Origin: Deroplatys truncata
Taxonomy: Eukaryota > Arthropoda > Insecta > Mantodea > Mantidae
Length of the DNA: 64,000 nt
Assembly: GCA_030765065.1 (NCBI GenBank)
Contig: CM060984.1
Span: forward strand, 1,250,001-1,314,000
Reading direction: 5' to 3'
In this document: positions 33,763 to 47,461 of the stretch, one piece after another
Layout of the letters: each line of letters begins with the position of its first letter
Position numbering within the stretch: position 1 is the stretch's first letter
Notes under the pieces: model-generated
What the model saw: only the letters and a program-made list of their open reading frames with translations
Database searches by the model: none
What the model was told of the DNA's origin: nothing
Position numbers and translations under genes: made by a program

Positions 33763-36700
33763 CAGCTATTCCTAATATTGGGTGAAAACTCTCATTATAT
33801 TCATACAAAAGGAAGTGAAACAACAGTAGAATGTTGCACTCCTCAGCTATTCCCAATAACCGGTGAAAACTCCCATTATATTCATACAAAAGGATGTGAA
33901 ACATCAGTAGAATGTAGCACTACCCAGCTATTCCTAATAACACGTGAAAACCCCCATTATATTCATACAACGGGAAGTGAAACATTAGCAGAATATTGCA
34001 TTCCCCAGCTATTCGCAATAACATGTGAAAACTCCTATTATATTCATACAAAAGGATGTAAAATACCAGTGTAAAGTTGCACTCGACAGCTGTTCCTAAC
34101 AACCGGTGAAAACTCCCATTAGATTCATACAAAAGGATGTGAAACATCAGTAGAATGTTTCACTCCGCAGCTATTCCTAACAATGGGTAAAAACTCTCAT
34201 TATATTCATACAAAAGGACGTGAAACATCAGTAGAATGTTGCACTCCTCAGCTATTCCTAATAATAGGTGAAAACTCCCATTATATTCATACAAAAGGAT
34301 GTGAAACATCAGTAGAATGTTGCACTCCGCAGCTATTCCTAACAATGGGTAAAAACTCTCATTATATTAATACAAAAGGACATGAAACATCAGTAGAATG
34401 TTGCACTCCTCAGCTATTCCTAACAATGGGTAAAAACTCTCATTATATTCATACAAAAGGACGTGAAATATCAGTAGAATGTTGCACTCCTCAGCTATTC
34501 CTAACAATGGGTAAAAACTCTCATTATATTCAAACAAAAGGACGTGAAACATCAGTAGAATGTTGCACTCCTTAGCTATTCCTAACAATGGGTAAAAACT
34601 CTCATTATATTCATACACAAGGACGTGAAACATCAGTAGAATGTTGCACTCCTCGGCTATTCCTAACAATGGGTAAAAACTCTCATTATATTCATACAAA
34701 AGGACGTGAAACATCAGTAGAATGTTGCACTCCTCAGCTATTCCTAACAATGGGTAAAAACTCCCATTATATTCATACAAAAGGATGTAAAACATCAGTG
34801 GAATGTTGCACTCCTCACCTATTCCCATTAACAGGTGAAAACTCCTATTATATTCATGTAAAAGGATGAGAAACAACAGTAGAATGTTACATTGCACAGC
34901 TGTTCCTAATAACCGGTGAAAACTCCTATTATATTCAAATAAAAGGATGTGAAACATCAGTGGAATGTTACACTGCACAGCTGTTCCTAATAACCGGTGA
35001 AAACTCCTATTATATTCAAATAAAAGGATGTGAAACATCAGTGGAATGTTGCACTCCCTACCTATTCCCAACAACGCGTGATAACTCCTATTATATTCAT
35101 ATAAAAGGATGTGAAAAATCAGTGGAATGTTGCACTCCACAGCTGTTCCTAATAACCGGTATAACTCCTATTATATTCATATAAAAGGATGTGAAACATC
35201 AGTAGAATGTTGTACTCCCAGCTATTCCTAATAACGGTTGAAAACTCCCATTATATTCATGCAAAAGGATGAGAAACATTAGTAGAATGTTGCACTCTCC
35301 AGCTATTCCCAATAACCGGTGCAAACTCCTATTATATTCATGCAAAAGAATATAAAACATCAGTAGAATGTTGTACTCCCAGCTATTCCTAATAACGGTT
35401 GAAAACTCCCATTATATTCATGCAAAAGGATGAGAAACATTAGTAGAATGTTGCACTCCTCAGCTATTCCTAATAATAGGTGAAAACTCCCATTATATTC
35501 ATACAAACAGATGTAAATCATGAGTAGAATGTTGCACTCCTCAGCTATTCGTAATAACCGGTTAAAACTCCCATTATATTCATGCAAAAGGATGTGAAAC
35601 ATCAGTAGAATGTTGCATTCGTCAGCTATTCCTAATAATAGGTGTAAACTCCCATTATATTCATGCAAAGGAATGTAAAACATCAGTAGAATGTTGCACT
35701 CTCCAGCTATTCCCAATAACCGGTGCAAACTCCCATTATATTCATGCAAAAGAATGTAAAACATGAGTAGAATGTTGTACTCCCAGCTATTCCTAATAAC
35801 GGTTGAAAACTCCCATTATATTCATGCAAAAGGATGAGAAACATTAGTAGAATGTTGCACTCCTCAGCTATTCCTAATAACCGGTTCAAACTCCCATTAT
35901 ATTCATGCAAAAGGATGTGAAACATCAGTAGAATGTTGCACTTGTCAGCTAATCCTAATAATAGGTGAAAACTCCCATTATATTCATGCAAAAGAATGTA
36001 AAACTACAGTGGAATGTTGCATTCTCCAGCCATTCCTAATAACGGGTGAAAACTCCCATAATATTCATACAAAAGGATGTTATAATGAGTAGAATATGGC
36101 AGTCCCCAGCTATTCCTAATAACAGTAAAACTCCCATTATATTCATACAAAAGGATGTGAAACATCAGTAGAATGTTGCACTCCACAACTGTTCCTAATA
36201 ACGGGTGAAAACTCCCATTATATTCGTTGAAAAGAATGTGTAACAGCAGCGGAATGTTGCACTCCCAGCAATTCCTAATAACGGTTGAAAACTCCTATTA
36301 TATTCATGTAAAAGGATGAAAAACATTAGTAGAATGTTGCACTCCTCAGCTATTCCTAATAATAGGTGAAAACTCCCATTATATTCATGCAAAAGGATGT
36401 GAAACATCAGTAGAATGTTGCACTCCTCAGCTATTCCTAATAACGGTTGAAAACTCCCATTATATTCATGCAAAAGGATGTAAAACATCAGTAGAATGTT
36501 GCACTCTCCAGCTATTCCCAATAACCGGTGCAAACTCCCATTATATTCATACAAAAGGATGTAAAACATCAGTGGAATGTTGCAATCCTCACCTATACCT
36601 AATAACAGGTGAAAACAGTCACTATATTCATAAAAAAGGATGTAAAACATCAGTGGAATGTTGCACTCCCCAGCTATTCCTAATAACGGGTGAAAACTCC

Positions 36701-37098
36701 CATTATATTCATACAAAAGGATGTTATAATCAGTAGAATATTGCAGTCCCCAGCTATTCCTAATAACAGTAAAACTCCCATTATATTCATACAAAAGGAT
36801 GTGAAACATCAGTAGATCGTTGCACTCCTCAGCTATTCCTAATAACGGTTGAAAACTCCCATTATATTCATGCAAAAGGATGAGAAACATTAGTAGAATG
36901 TTGCACTCCTCAGCTATTCCTAATAATAGGTGAAAACTCTCATTATATTCATACAAATGGATGTAAATCATCAGTAGAATGTTTCACTCTTTAGCTATTC
37001 CTATTAACCGGTTAAAACTCCCATTATATTCATGCAAAAGGATGTGAAACATCAGTAGAATGTTGCACTCCTCAGCTATTCCTAATAACGGTTGAAAA
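33763..37098 (+). repeat. 81-bp tandem array, about 41 units
   Basis: Unit starts CAGCTATTCCTAATAACGG and includes CCCATTATATTCATGCAAAA and GATGTGAAACATCAGTAGAA. The last contains a perfect small hairpin, GATGT-GAA-ACATC. The period is 27 codons, so long open frames arise on both strands (up to about 258 codons); they encode the same repeat in different frames, have no start context or conserved motif and are not called genes. Divergence between units is moderate. Confidence 0.97.
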
Positions 37099-37399
37099 AT
37101 CCGCAGGCCCAACTGGTGCTCTTTCAATGAATTGGCAATGGCAGAAGGAAGTTTCTCCTTGGACTAGTCAATGTTCTGCTTGTGAAAATGAAGCTGTTAA
37201 TGGATTTCCTGCAACTACAGCACCAAGTGAGATTATCCAGGGAAGTGACTTAGTGCCATCATCCTGTTTTACGAAGATATGTGTATCCACTCCTGAAATG
37301 GATACAACAGTAGCAGAGAGGAACCGTTTCCAAAGTGCTTTTGAAATGAAGTCACATTCACAATCGCTCTGTGATATGTAAATGATGCAGGACTTCTTG

Positions 37400-37856
37400 C
37401 AGAATGGCAGTTAAAAAGCAACATCTGACAGAGCTTGTTTTGCTTCACGTTTACAGAGGAAAACACAAACCGCAACTGCAATATTCTCAGATGAGGTGAA
37501 ACTTTCTTCCACACGTAAGGGATTGTTCCAAAGGGCTTCACAATTTCATCATGGTCGCGTATCTGTGGGCTGGAAGGTCTAGGTGTGTTGTGGCACCACT
37601 AAAAGTGTGCAATACATGGTAATATTTGATTCCCTATGTGAGGATGAGACATCCTGATCTATTCGTACAGGATAATCATCCTGTCCACACGTCTTGAAAG
37701 GTTTCAGAGAAGCAGGATATGAGACTGGCCTCCCTATTGAAAATGTATGGGCTGAGGTGAAAAGGGAGCTACAGATGTATGAAGAAGACTTCTCGGCAAA
37801 CATTCAAAAAGTCTGGGATATTGTAGTTTTTTGTCCACATTACTAAAGGGATTTAA
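37400..37856 (+). pseudogene. Tc1/mariner-type transposase pseudogene
   Basis: Three fragments in different frames follow the Tc1/mariner catalytic order. First is TATAIFSDEVKLSS (first Asp, about 37467-37510), continuing to HHGRVSVGWKV before a stop. Second is FVQDNHPVHTS (second Asp, about 37660-37690). Third is PIENVWAEVKREL (the Glu motif, about 37730-37775). At least two frameshifts and several stops show it is dead. The N-terminal DNA-binding domain and the terminal inverted repeats were not found; sequence from about 37100 may belong to it. Confidence 0.75.
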
Positions 37857-38864
37857 TTTCATCTACGCTCCAATGATTGAGAACAGTAATACATGTTGAG
37901 TGTTCATACACTCAATATTAATTTTGTTTAGTTTTTATGTAATTTAGTTTTAGAAGATAATAGTTTATTTACATTTATTCCTTTATTTAAGACAAGTGTT
38001 TTACTATAATTATGCTTTTGTATGCACAAGTGTGTCTAAAAGTTCAAATGCTAAAGCTGTACAATATTATGTTCTACACATCCAGTCATAAATTTAATAT
38101 AAAAAATAACCGATGCAAGATTTGAACTGAGGAGCTTATGAGTGCAAGCAGCTCGAACTCAATGGACTGTGACATCATCGTACCTTTTAGCCCTGATGCT
38201 CATGCATCTAGATACAGGCAGAAAGAAAGATCAAAGCAGATGCGGGGTAAGACAGTGGCAGCACAACTGTGTAATTTCCAATATCAGAAGATTTGAACTT
38301 TTATTAACAGTATTGACTGGTATCAAAGAAAAATGGAAATAATATTTCCTATTAAATCCAACTGGGTACTTTAAATTAACAGTCCATTTCTTAGCTGCTC
38401 CGCCTCTTATATACTGGTTCTGCATTTAATATTTACAACTGCATTCATTCCAGATGTCAAGCTTTTTGTACCCTTTCCACCTAATTATGTTTGGAGAACA
38501 AAGCCGAAGAATATATTTCAAGCTGTTCTCAGATGTTGGCTTCTGTGACCAGGTTTGCAAAGTTTCATTAATGCTCACACAGGTAAGTAGATCCAAAAAT
38601 GCTTAATAGGTGGGCAGCGTGTTTGTGTAGACATGGAAATTTGGAATGAGAAAAGTTTAAGCAAAAATCAGTCAGGCTAGTTTTGTGAAGAAAGGACACT
38701 CATTTCCCAATCATCAACTGACTGATAGTATGGTGCTGATCATTTTTAGTAGTCATGATGTCTTTGAGCTTCTGTAGCATCACATAACCACCAGTGAATC
38801 ACTGCTAAGAGTGTTGTATGTTTGAACAACCTTACCACGCACTAAATGTCTTGCTGCAGCACCT
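37857..38864. other. Intergenic AT-rich sequence
   Basis: No gene recognised. GATTTGAACTGAGG (about 38115, B-box-like on the minus strand) hints at a degenerate tRNA-derived SINE, too weak to annotate separately. Confidence 0.35.
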
Positions 38865-39116
38865 ATGTCTATAAACAGATATTGTTCTTCCCAAAAAGAC
38901 AGAAAAGTATATGGGTATGATGGGCAAGGCTTAGATGAGGTAGGTAGTCAAATAGTCACCTATAAGTATTCCAATGGTATAGTATTATTTAATTCACTTC
39001 CATCATATATTAAGGAACTGAAAACTAATAAAAATAAATTCAAGTTAGCATTAAAAAGATATCTCATCACTCACACCTTCTATACAGAGGAGGATTTCTT
39101 TCATTTAAAAAAATAA
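38865..39116 (+). pseudogene. C-terminal remnant of a non-LTR retrotransposon reverse transcriptase
   Basis: 83 codons ending in a natural-looking stop (TAA). The stretch YSNGIVLFNSLPSYIKELKT followed by NKNKFKLALKRYLITHTFYT is the characteristic C-terminal tail of many insect LINE-type RTs (form: F N x L P x x I K x L...F K x x L K x Y L...H x F Y). The RT core is absent upstream, consistent with 5' truncation, which is usual for these elements. The following AT-rich 3' sequence may be its UTR. The clade is not determined. Confidence 0.5.
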
Positions 39117-40030
39117 CTGACTGTAAAATGTTACCAAATTTTATAACTACATTAAGTATAAATAATATTTTTAAAATTTTTTAGCTCTAACGTACTCTAC
39201 ATAAGAACTACAATTTATTTACATACACGTGCACAATGTAATTATGACGTAATCTACATCCTAGAGTAGACTAGCTTTCTTTAAGCTGGTCTAGCTCACT
39301 ACAGGGTCTATAGATTGAGATCTTATGTTATGTTCAACATTCCACAAGCTGGCACTGCACTCAAACAAACAACTGTGACATGTCCACTGCCTGTTGTAAT
39401 GTGACCATTCTACAGTTCCCGCATGTGCATTGTGAACAGAGCTACTACATGAAGCCCTCCTATCAGCACATGGAATCTGGAGAACAATCATTCTTTTTGT
39501 CCACGGGTTCTGCAGTTAGTTATTTAATGACATAAAAGTTATACAGTTTTCAGACAACATAAAAACCTTTAATATATACAACGAAACAGAAGTGAAGCTA
39601 CTAAATATTAAGATTCTGCACCCCAAGGCCATTCCAGAACCTGTTTGAAAAACGTACACAGTCTGCAACCATCAAAAAAATTAATCTTCTTACTTAGTAA
39701 AATATAACATCTTTTCCAGGCTTGTAGGCCGTGGTCAAACAATAATTTTATTTAAATTTGATGTGTTTAATAACACCAGCTGTGAAAGCCTACAATCATA
39801 TTTAATCTTCACATTTTTAATTATAAAATTGTCTCTCTTCATACAATTATTTAGCACACCCTGCTAATGAACTTTGATTACACATACAAAGGAAATAAAG
39901 CAGAACTTCTTTATATGAAGGTTATTAAAATATTTAGGTACTGGTATTGTATATGTACCATACCTTTATCAGCAGATTCACATCTCTCTTCTGTTGCTGC
40001 ATCTTAGTTGCTAAATATTGAACATATTAT
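39117..40030. other. AT-rich sequence, no gene seen
   Basis: Possibly LINE 3' UTR at its start. No other feature is supported. Confidence 0.35.
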
Positions 40031-40034
40031 ACAC

Positions 40035-40125
40035 GATGGAAAGGTAGAATCAGGGACTGAATGCCATAGCTGGGATTTGAACCATGCGTCTCCTGGTTTC
40101 GCTCTAACATGCCGGTAATGAAAGG
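40035..40125 (-). mobile_element. tRNA-derived SINE-like fragment
   Basis: On the minus strand GGTTCAAATCC (40083-40073) is a perfect RNA polymerase III B box. Upstream TTAGAGCGAAACCAGGAGAC resembles the anticodon-arm side of tRNA-derived SINE heads. No full tRNA cloverleaf is evident. Confidence 0.4.
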
Positions 40126-40309
40126 GCAAAACCAGGAAGGGAAGAGTATTTACAGAGGAGATTGTAGAGGGTCCCATGATTACGAGGCTTGCCAAAGTGA
40201 AGCTTCCAAAATTGATGGTACTTCATTGTTGGTGGTGTTTAAGTGACAGTTTGAGGAGCCATTGCTACCCACAATGGTGGAAATGGCACAGATTTAATTA
40301 AACTGTTAG

Positions 40310-43300
40310 AGGGCCACTTTGAAGAGCATTACTTGCCGCTGCCTACTGGCCCAACTTACAAGAATGAGCAGCTAGCACAACAAGCATTGAGGATTTACCA
40401 GCTCTGGAGTGGAAGTCCACGCAGAACATCGTAATGTCAAAGGTGTCCTGCACATTAGAGCAGCAAAAATGATGATCAGAAGAGCCACCCGGCACTGGCC
40501 GAGAATGACTATTACTGGCGCCAACCACAACATCCAAAACGGGTGCGGGAGACCTATGTGCTGGAGTTTCAAAGTCCGGACATCTACAGGCAGATTGTGG
40601 CGACATTCCAGAATAGAATCAGAGAACTAACCAAGAGATGGCATGAAAAGGAACACATCGGCACTGTCATCACTTTCCTCTCATTTCCATTGAACGCTGT
40701 GGCTGCAAACAAGGATGGTACAGTAGTGACCATCTCTGGAGATGCTGGTGGTCTCATGGACTATTGCTAGGCTTGAAGTGGTGCAAAGACTAACAAAAAA
40801 GACCCCGATCAGGCACTATGAGCTTCAAAATGCCTCAGGTGAAACCCTTCCAGTGATTGAGGAAGCTCACATGGAGTTGGCCCTTGGCAGCAGACTCAAA
40901 TAATCATCAAGGAGGTTATCCTGGTCCTGGACAGCCTTCGATTCTTCAATTGCAAAGAGGATGTCGGGCACCTCACATTGTAACTGGACTGCAACAACAT
41001 CCTGCTGAACCAGTCAATAATGCTCTTACTTGCAGAGTGAGAGGTGATGACGTGGGCAGAGAAACTCCTAACGAGGAACATGATTCTGGACAGAGGACCC
41101 CACTTCCTGCTCTGGAAACTGTCCTGGTGAGGGTGCTTAATGCCAGCAACCAGGACCAGGAGCTGCTTACTGGACCATTTTGCAAAACTGTAAGCCAGTT
41201 GTCTCCATAATACCTGCAGCTAGAGACACCGAGGGCTGATCGAACACCAAGAAACTGGATCATCATCTGAGTAACCTTCTCCAGGAGGTGGTGAGAAGCA
41301 CATGTTTAACCTGCTCGCAGAATTACAGGGCATCTTCAGCTTATCAGAAGATGATTATGGCTGTACCAATAGAGTGACACTGGCAATGCTAAACTCATTA
41401 GACAGCCATGGCGTCGTACCCCACCAGTGAAGCAGAAGGAAATAGATAACCCAATAGTGGGCATGAAAACCAGAGGCATAATAGAGGAATCCAATAACCT
41501 CTGGTCATCACCAGCAATGCTAGTGAAAGAGATGAATCTATGCTTCTGCATTGACTACTGGAAGCTGAACGATATCACCAGGAAAGACTGCTTTTGGCTG
41601 CCTCTGCGCATCTTAGTGGTTTTCCACTCTGGATCTGAACTTGGCAAGTGACACTTCATCCTGACAAGGCAAAGACAGTGTTTTCTACTAGACATGGTCT
41701 GTGGTAGTTCATGATAATGCCTTTTGGACCCTGCAACATCCCCACAATGTTCCGGAGACTTAGTCTGTAATGAGGAGCCTCACATACTAAATTTGCCTTG
41801 ACGGTGTCACTATTACAGGCAAGACATTTGAGGATCAGCTGAGCAAGGTGTTGGAAATACTTTGCTAGGCCAATCTGAAGCTGAGCCCCAAGAAATGTCA
41901 GCTGTTTAGAAAGGAAGTGCACCACCTGGATGGAGTGGCTGCAGAAACTAGAGGTGATTAATGAGTAGCCAAGGTCATGGAATAATGAACAAGAACTATG
42001 GTGGTTCCTGGGCCTCTGCACATACTACTGGAAATTTGTGGTGGGGTATTCAAACACTGCCAAACTGCTGACAGAAAAATAACAAGTCTTCCAGTGATTT
42101 GGCCAGGCGGCTTTCCAGACATTGAAGAAAACCCTGTGCACTTTCCCAGTAATAGGATAACCCCATCTCCGGTAAGCAGTTCATAGTGGATGCCAGTGAG
42201 ATCGGCATTGGGGGTTTCCTGTTGATGGAGCAGGACGGAGAACAGAGAGTACTGGCCTACTTCAGTAAAACCTTGTCTAACACTGAATGAAATTACTGGT
42301 GAACAGACGAGAGCTGCTGGCTACTGTAGAGACCCTAAGGCACCTCCACAAGTACCTTTATGGTCAGAAGTTCCACCTCCGAATGGACCATTCCACCCCA
42401 ACTTGTATGTTGAGCTTTACAATTTGGAAGGACAGACGATCCACTAGGTCCAAAGGCTGCAGATTACATCATGCCAGGAAACCTGCAACCACTGTGTGAA
42501 GGTCAAGGTAAAAGAGACTTTTGGTCATGATGCAACCTGCAGTTACATGGGGTGATGAGTCCTTGCACGAACAGCTTGAGGAACAAAACACAGAGCTGAC
42601 CCGACAAACAAGGAAACTGGCAAATGACCTGTGTGGGCAGACATCGCTCCAAGGGGCCCAATTTTTAAGAGATATTGGGTACAGTGGAACTCCCTGGTGG
42701 TCAAGGATGGTGTGCTGAAGAGAATGTAGGAGAAAGCAGAAGGAAAAACTAAGATGGTATAGCTAGTAGTCCCAAGGAGGAAGGTGAAAGAAGCCCTTGA
42801 GGTGACTCATGCAGGTATCACCGGAGCCACCTGGGAATTAATAAGACCTTGGAAATGCTACATTGTCGATTCTATTTGTTGCATTTTTGAAGCTACATGG
42901 AGAGGTGCCAGAAAGCAACATCTGCCCCCTCACATGCAGTCGAGGCAGTATACAACAGTACAACACTGGAGTGCCATTTAAAAGAATTGCCACTAACATG
43001 GCAGGCTCAAGAAATCGCTACCTGCTATGGACTATTTCACAAACAGCTAGAGGTTTATGCGATTCTCAGTCGACCATAGCTAATGCATTGGTAAATATCT
43101 TATTTTGCCTGTTCAGGATTCCTTGGGAGCCACACAAAGATTACAGGACGAATTCTGAATCCAATCTCATGCAACAGCTGCCCCAGCACTGTGCCACTCC
43201 TAGTGATCATTACATTAAGACAGTGGAGGAGCACCTCTGGGAGATTGGGATGTGCTCCACCTGGCCTACCAAACATCAGTACACAAATCCACTGGCATGA

Positions 43301-43640
43301 CACCTGCTAACACAGTATTTATGTGGGAGTTATGGCTTTCTTGCGATTCATTATTCGGCACACCTGATGCTGATCAGCCGACAACAGATAGGCTGGAAGA
43401 CACTCAACATATCGCCAGGGAGCACCTGAAATGACTGAATAAAAGCACAGTATGACCGTCTGGCAAACAGTGTCGGAACAAGAAGTGTGACCTAGTATGG
43501 CTCTAAAGGGGAGTTGCAACATTCCTGGGACGGCCCATATGAAGTAATCACTGCTATCAACCACATTTAGCATGAGCCATGAGGTGGTCCATCTTAATCA
43601 GCTTGCAACATATCACAGAGGTGCCCAGAATGACTAGCTC
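40310..43640 (+). pseudogene. Decayed second Ty3/gypsy element (gag-pol relic)
   Basis: Order matches Ty3/gypsy pol although no frame is intact. The end of the protease region and its linker (LPALETVLVRVLNASNQDQE) lie near 41100-41160. RT fingers (IIEESNNLWSSPAMLV, CIDYWKLNDITRKD) lie at about 41470-41590, and an RT palm relic with an MPFG motif at about 41715. RNase H (FIVDASEIGIGGFLLMEQDG about 42180, then RRELLATVETLRHLHKYLYG about 42300) follows. Integrase pieces run from about 42780 (KEALEVTHAGITGATWE) to the C-terminal part near 43250-43560 (STGMTPANTVFMWEL, YDRLAN). Many stops and frameshifts occur, and LTRs were not found. It is a different lineage from the 23-kb element and much older. 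The gag side (40310-40760) is uncertain. Confidence 0.82.
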
Positions 43641-45964
43641 TGACGAGGGAACTATATGATGAAGCCAGACACTGTGATGTTCAATGCAACGCTAGCCAGC
43701 AGATTACTGGAGGAGCATCCAGCTGACATAAATAATTGCAGGTCAGCCTTCTAGATTTAAGGTGATTGTTTTGGAAGCTTCTGTTTCTCTCGGACTTTCC
43801 AAAACATTCAGCATGACTTTCCAGGAACTCTGCAACCACATGTAAGTGGGTGTGCTTGTGATGACAGGAGTTCAGAAATGAGTGCCACAAAAATGCTGTT
43901 TTCAGAGTGAGTGCTACCACTGAAGGAGACAAGAGAGATCTTAAGTTTGACTCCCCAGCGAGTGAGCCATCCAAAGAAGAGGCTGCATCATGTGAACTTC
44001 ATTATGCCACTGCGTCACTTCATTTCACACACCTCTGCAGTATTTGATAAACAGCTATTAATGAAATAAATATAACATTCTACCATAACAAATAGGATCA
44101 ATTGTCACTTTTGAAGCTCCGTCTTCTATTTGATTTATGACATATCATGGTCATCTATGTATATTGCTTGGAATCGGTTGTAACTAGGTTTTGTTTACAT
44201 ATACATTCTGTGAAGTAACAGCAACTCATCAACTTTTGTTTTTATGCAAATTCTCTGACGAATTAATAGCTATTTCCTATTCCATGCTATTCTCAACAAC
44301 GGATGTGCAAATTCTTATAAGTCTTTTAACAACTTATGGATTGAAATTACTAGGTGTTTTATAGCTCAAGTCTGTCAGAAATAATAGTGCAATTAAAATC
44401 AATTGAGTACTTTTTGGGATTACCCTACATACATACATACAACTCTTCTCTCTTTATATTAGTATAGATAGTGAAACAGGTTCATACTTTAGTGGGGTCT
44501 TACCTTGGTGATTTTACTGGAGTAAAATCCCCATCCTGTAACAGAAAAATTCAAATGTACAGCTTCACACAATCATCTAAAGCCTTACTTAAATGTTCTG
44601 CATCACATAGTTAACTTTAAAGTACCAGGTTTTATTTATTTTTAAATTGGTATACAGTATTAGGAGTAATGCAGAAACAAAGATTAGACACTACGTCTTG
44701 TAAACAGATGAAAGAAAACAGAGCAAGGGAGAAAGTATTTGAACTGAATAGTTTGGTTTTAAGGACAGAGAACTGGCAAAAGGAATGTTTAGCAAATATG
44801 ATTCAATTAGGTATTTAGGAAAATCTGATGTTATATATTCACATGAATTTCTCTACCAATAACAAATTTACACATCTTAGTGTTCATAGAGAGAATTGAG
44901 CCTTCATTCAAAATGAAAGGTAAGTACAAAAGCAAAACTGTTAAGCATGTTATTTAATGCAAACAATGACCTAGAGTCACATAAAATGTTTTGTAATACA
45001 AGAGACTTCAAACTCAAAACCTTATGCATGCTGCATTTCTTTTTCCAAGCATTGCCAGCTTAAGAATGTTGCGAAATTTTATGCCATCTACCGTATAATC
45101 ATGGCACTCTTCCATCTGAGCTCGTGACACCAGACGCTGATCTGTTGTTTACTTCATACAAAACTTTTTATGTCTATGGATGAATTTCCACACTGGTCAT
45201 GTTACTCATTTTGAAACCTGAGATGCACTCACATCATTTTCACATGCAATTTATGAAGCTGCGCCAAACATGCATTATGTCTACAGCTGCAGTGTAGTGG
45301 GGCCTTATTCTTTCATCCATTTCATGTTACAGTTGTTTTTTCCCCAAGAATTATTTCAAATTAATTGAGAAGTCTTTTATAATTCGTATGAAACAGTGAA
45401 ATGATTCCTTAACAGTTTCAGATGCACTTACATGTATACAAATTTCTCTGAATTAGGTATTTACCTCAGAACTAGAAACATGAGCCTATAAAAGATACAC
45501 ATCATAATAGTGACACTTTTGGAAAGACCTAAAATCCAAGCCAGAGGTATTCCAAAAAGCTGTAAAGCAAATCAGTTAGTAATTTTGGATAAAGAAGATT
45601 ACAACCAAAAGATGGAAGGGTTTCAAAAATCCTACAATACACCCAATAAAATGACTGTATTAACAAAGCCATCTGCATTATGAATGAAAGCTTAGCAGTT
45701 GTTAAATAAACTCTTTATGACAAAGATAAAAAACAATGAAAATTAGATAACTCTATGGCTGGATTCATAACCGAACCTTAACGTGAACTGAAGCATTTAA
45801 GTTATAAGCGCTTGTTCATGGTGAGTGAATCTTAAGGGGAGGATCTGTGAAATTTTGTATGTATTTGTGCCAAAGGGTATCTAGTAGGTCTACACTTTTT
45901 TATCTAAAATAGTTTTGCCCCCCCCCCAAAATAAATTATTGTTTTTTTGTTTTTGTGTAGTATA
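43641..45964. other. AT-rich sequence, no gene recognised
   Basis: A (CATA)n stretch followed by CTCTTTATATTAGTATAGAT (about 44427-44469) looks like the 3' tail of a short retroposon. The rest holds only short, unrecognised open frames. Confidence 0.35.
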
Positions 45965-46800
45965 TGTCGCAGTATCTGTTTGTGTTATCTTATTTGCTGG
46001 CGCCTGTTATTGTTTTACTATTTTGAATTTTGGGTTCTTTGTCCTCCGGCTAGCTATTATTACTCAGTCGAGCAAATCTCTTGAACAGGATGTGTAAACG
46101 GAAAGGAGTTGTTACTAAAAGATAACACTGATAAAAGAATTTGTTTTTACACTTTTATTGCTGTTACACTTTATTAATTTCACATAATTACTCTTGATAC
46201 ACGTCTGACTGAAACTGTTATATTTTCAAATGTAACTACAATCACTTATTTGCCACGCATTATTAATTTGCGTATTTCACATTTTGTAACTAACTTTACA
46301 ATGCAAGAGATTCTGTAGAATTGCGTAATGTGTACTTCGTGAATGCTTCTGTTGAACTGTGCGACGTGTAACTCGTGAATGATTCTGTAGAACTGCGTGT
46401 TACTTGCATTTGGCTTCAGAATTTATACTCCCTCACCCCGATATGCCTAAACATTATAATCGAGCTGCTATTGGTTAATAAAGCACGCCAACATTAGCAT
46501 CTATTTTTATATCCAATCAAAATTACGAACACATATTATGTAAGGAAAATATTCCTTCCATTTCTAAAGAAAGGCACGCTACTCTGACGTCATTTGTTTG
46601 TCTCTTCTAACTGATAAACAACTCACCCCCTCATTTCATTGTTACCCACTCCTATTGTCAGTTTCAGTGAGGCCGTGTAAACTTATTTCCTAACAATGCT
46701 TATAATTAACAAACATCTCAAATCATTGTCATATAATAATGCTAATTTACACTACAATCACTCTGGCATTCACAGTGTTGTGATATAAAATACTGGCTCA
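45965..46800 (-). repeat. 3' LTR of the minus-strand element
   Basis: 836 bp; the partner is 49376-50210. On the coding strand it is preceded by the polypurine tract at 46801-46810. Confidence 0.92.
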
Positions 46801-47461
46801 TATGCCCCACTAGAAACATAATTATAAATATTTACAACTCTTTTTTGGAAATTTTATAATTGGGTTTTTAGTCTCCTGAATCTTGTAACACACAATATTT
46901 ATCACTTGCACTTAACACTGCACACGCATTTAACACACGTACATCTTGCCCTTTTCTCGCCACTATTCACTGGCTCGGGTCTAATGTGTTATATACATAC
47001 ATCTGACATTACAAGGTTTTTTTTTTAAATAGCAAATACTTTATCCTGAACTATTTAGGTCAGTTACAAAATGGTTATACTTTTTTAGATTATTGACATA
47101 GAAATTTATACACTCAAGATTTTTAACCTGGTTCATCTTGTAATTATTGAACACATTTACCAAAATATTCATCCTCTACACAAATATATTTACATCTCTT
47201 AATTCTAGAATAATTTCACATTATCTGTGTGCTAATAAGTGTTTTGCTTTAATTATCTTTACACTTTTTTTTATTATTTTTTGTACTTTATATTAACAAT
47301 ACTCTTTGAATTATATTTACATACTTTTACTTTAATATGACATTAACTGATCATTATTTCATTATTACATGCTTCATTTCAAATGTGGTTACAGTTTACT
47401 AAGAAAATGTTCTTTTTCCCCTTTAAACATTTATTTTTGTCCTGAATTTATTTCTTCTTTC
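46801..47461. other. Interior of the LTR element without coding sequence
   Basis: AT-rich; this is where pol would be expected in an autonomous element. I recognise no protease, RT or integrase motif on either strand. Confidence 0.6.

Noticed and set aside
34367-36971. Frames of about 257 codons with a TGENSHYIHTKG-like repeat on the opposite strand, suggesting zinc fingers
   Set aside because: The 27-residue repeat has no C-x2-C or H-x3-H spacing; the open frames follow from an 81-bp period.
33763-37098. CTGATG near TTTCAC in the minus strand of the 81-bp unit as a ribozyme core
   Set aside because: The conserved A after CTGATG and the second GAAA core are missing.
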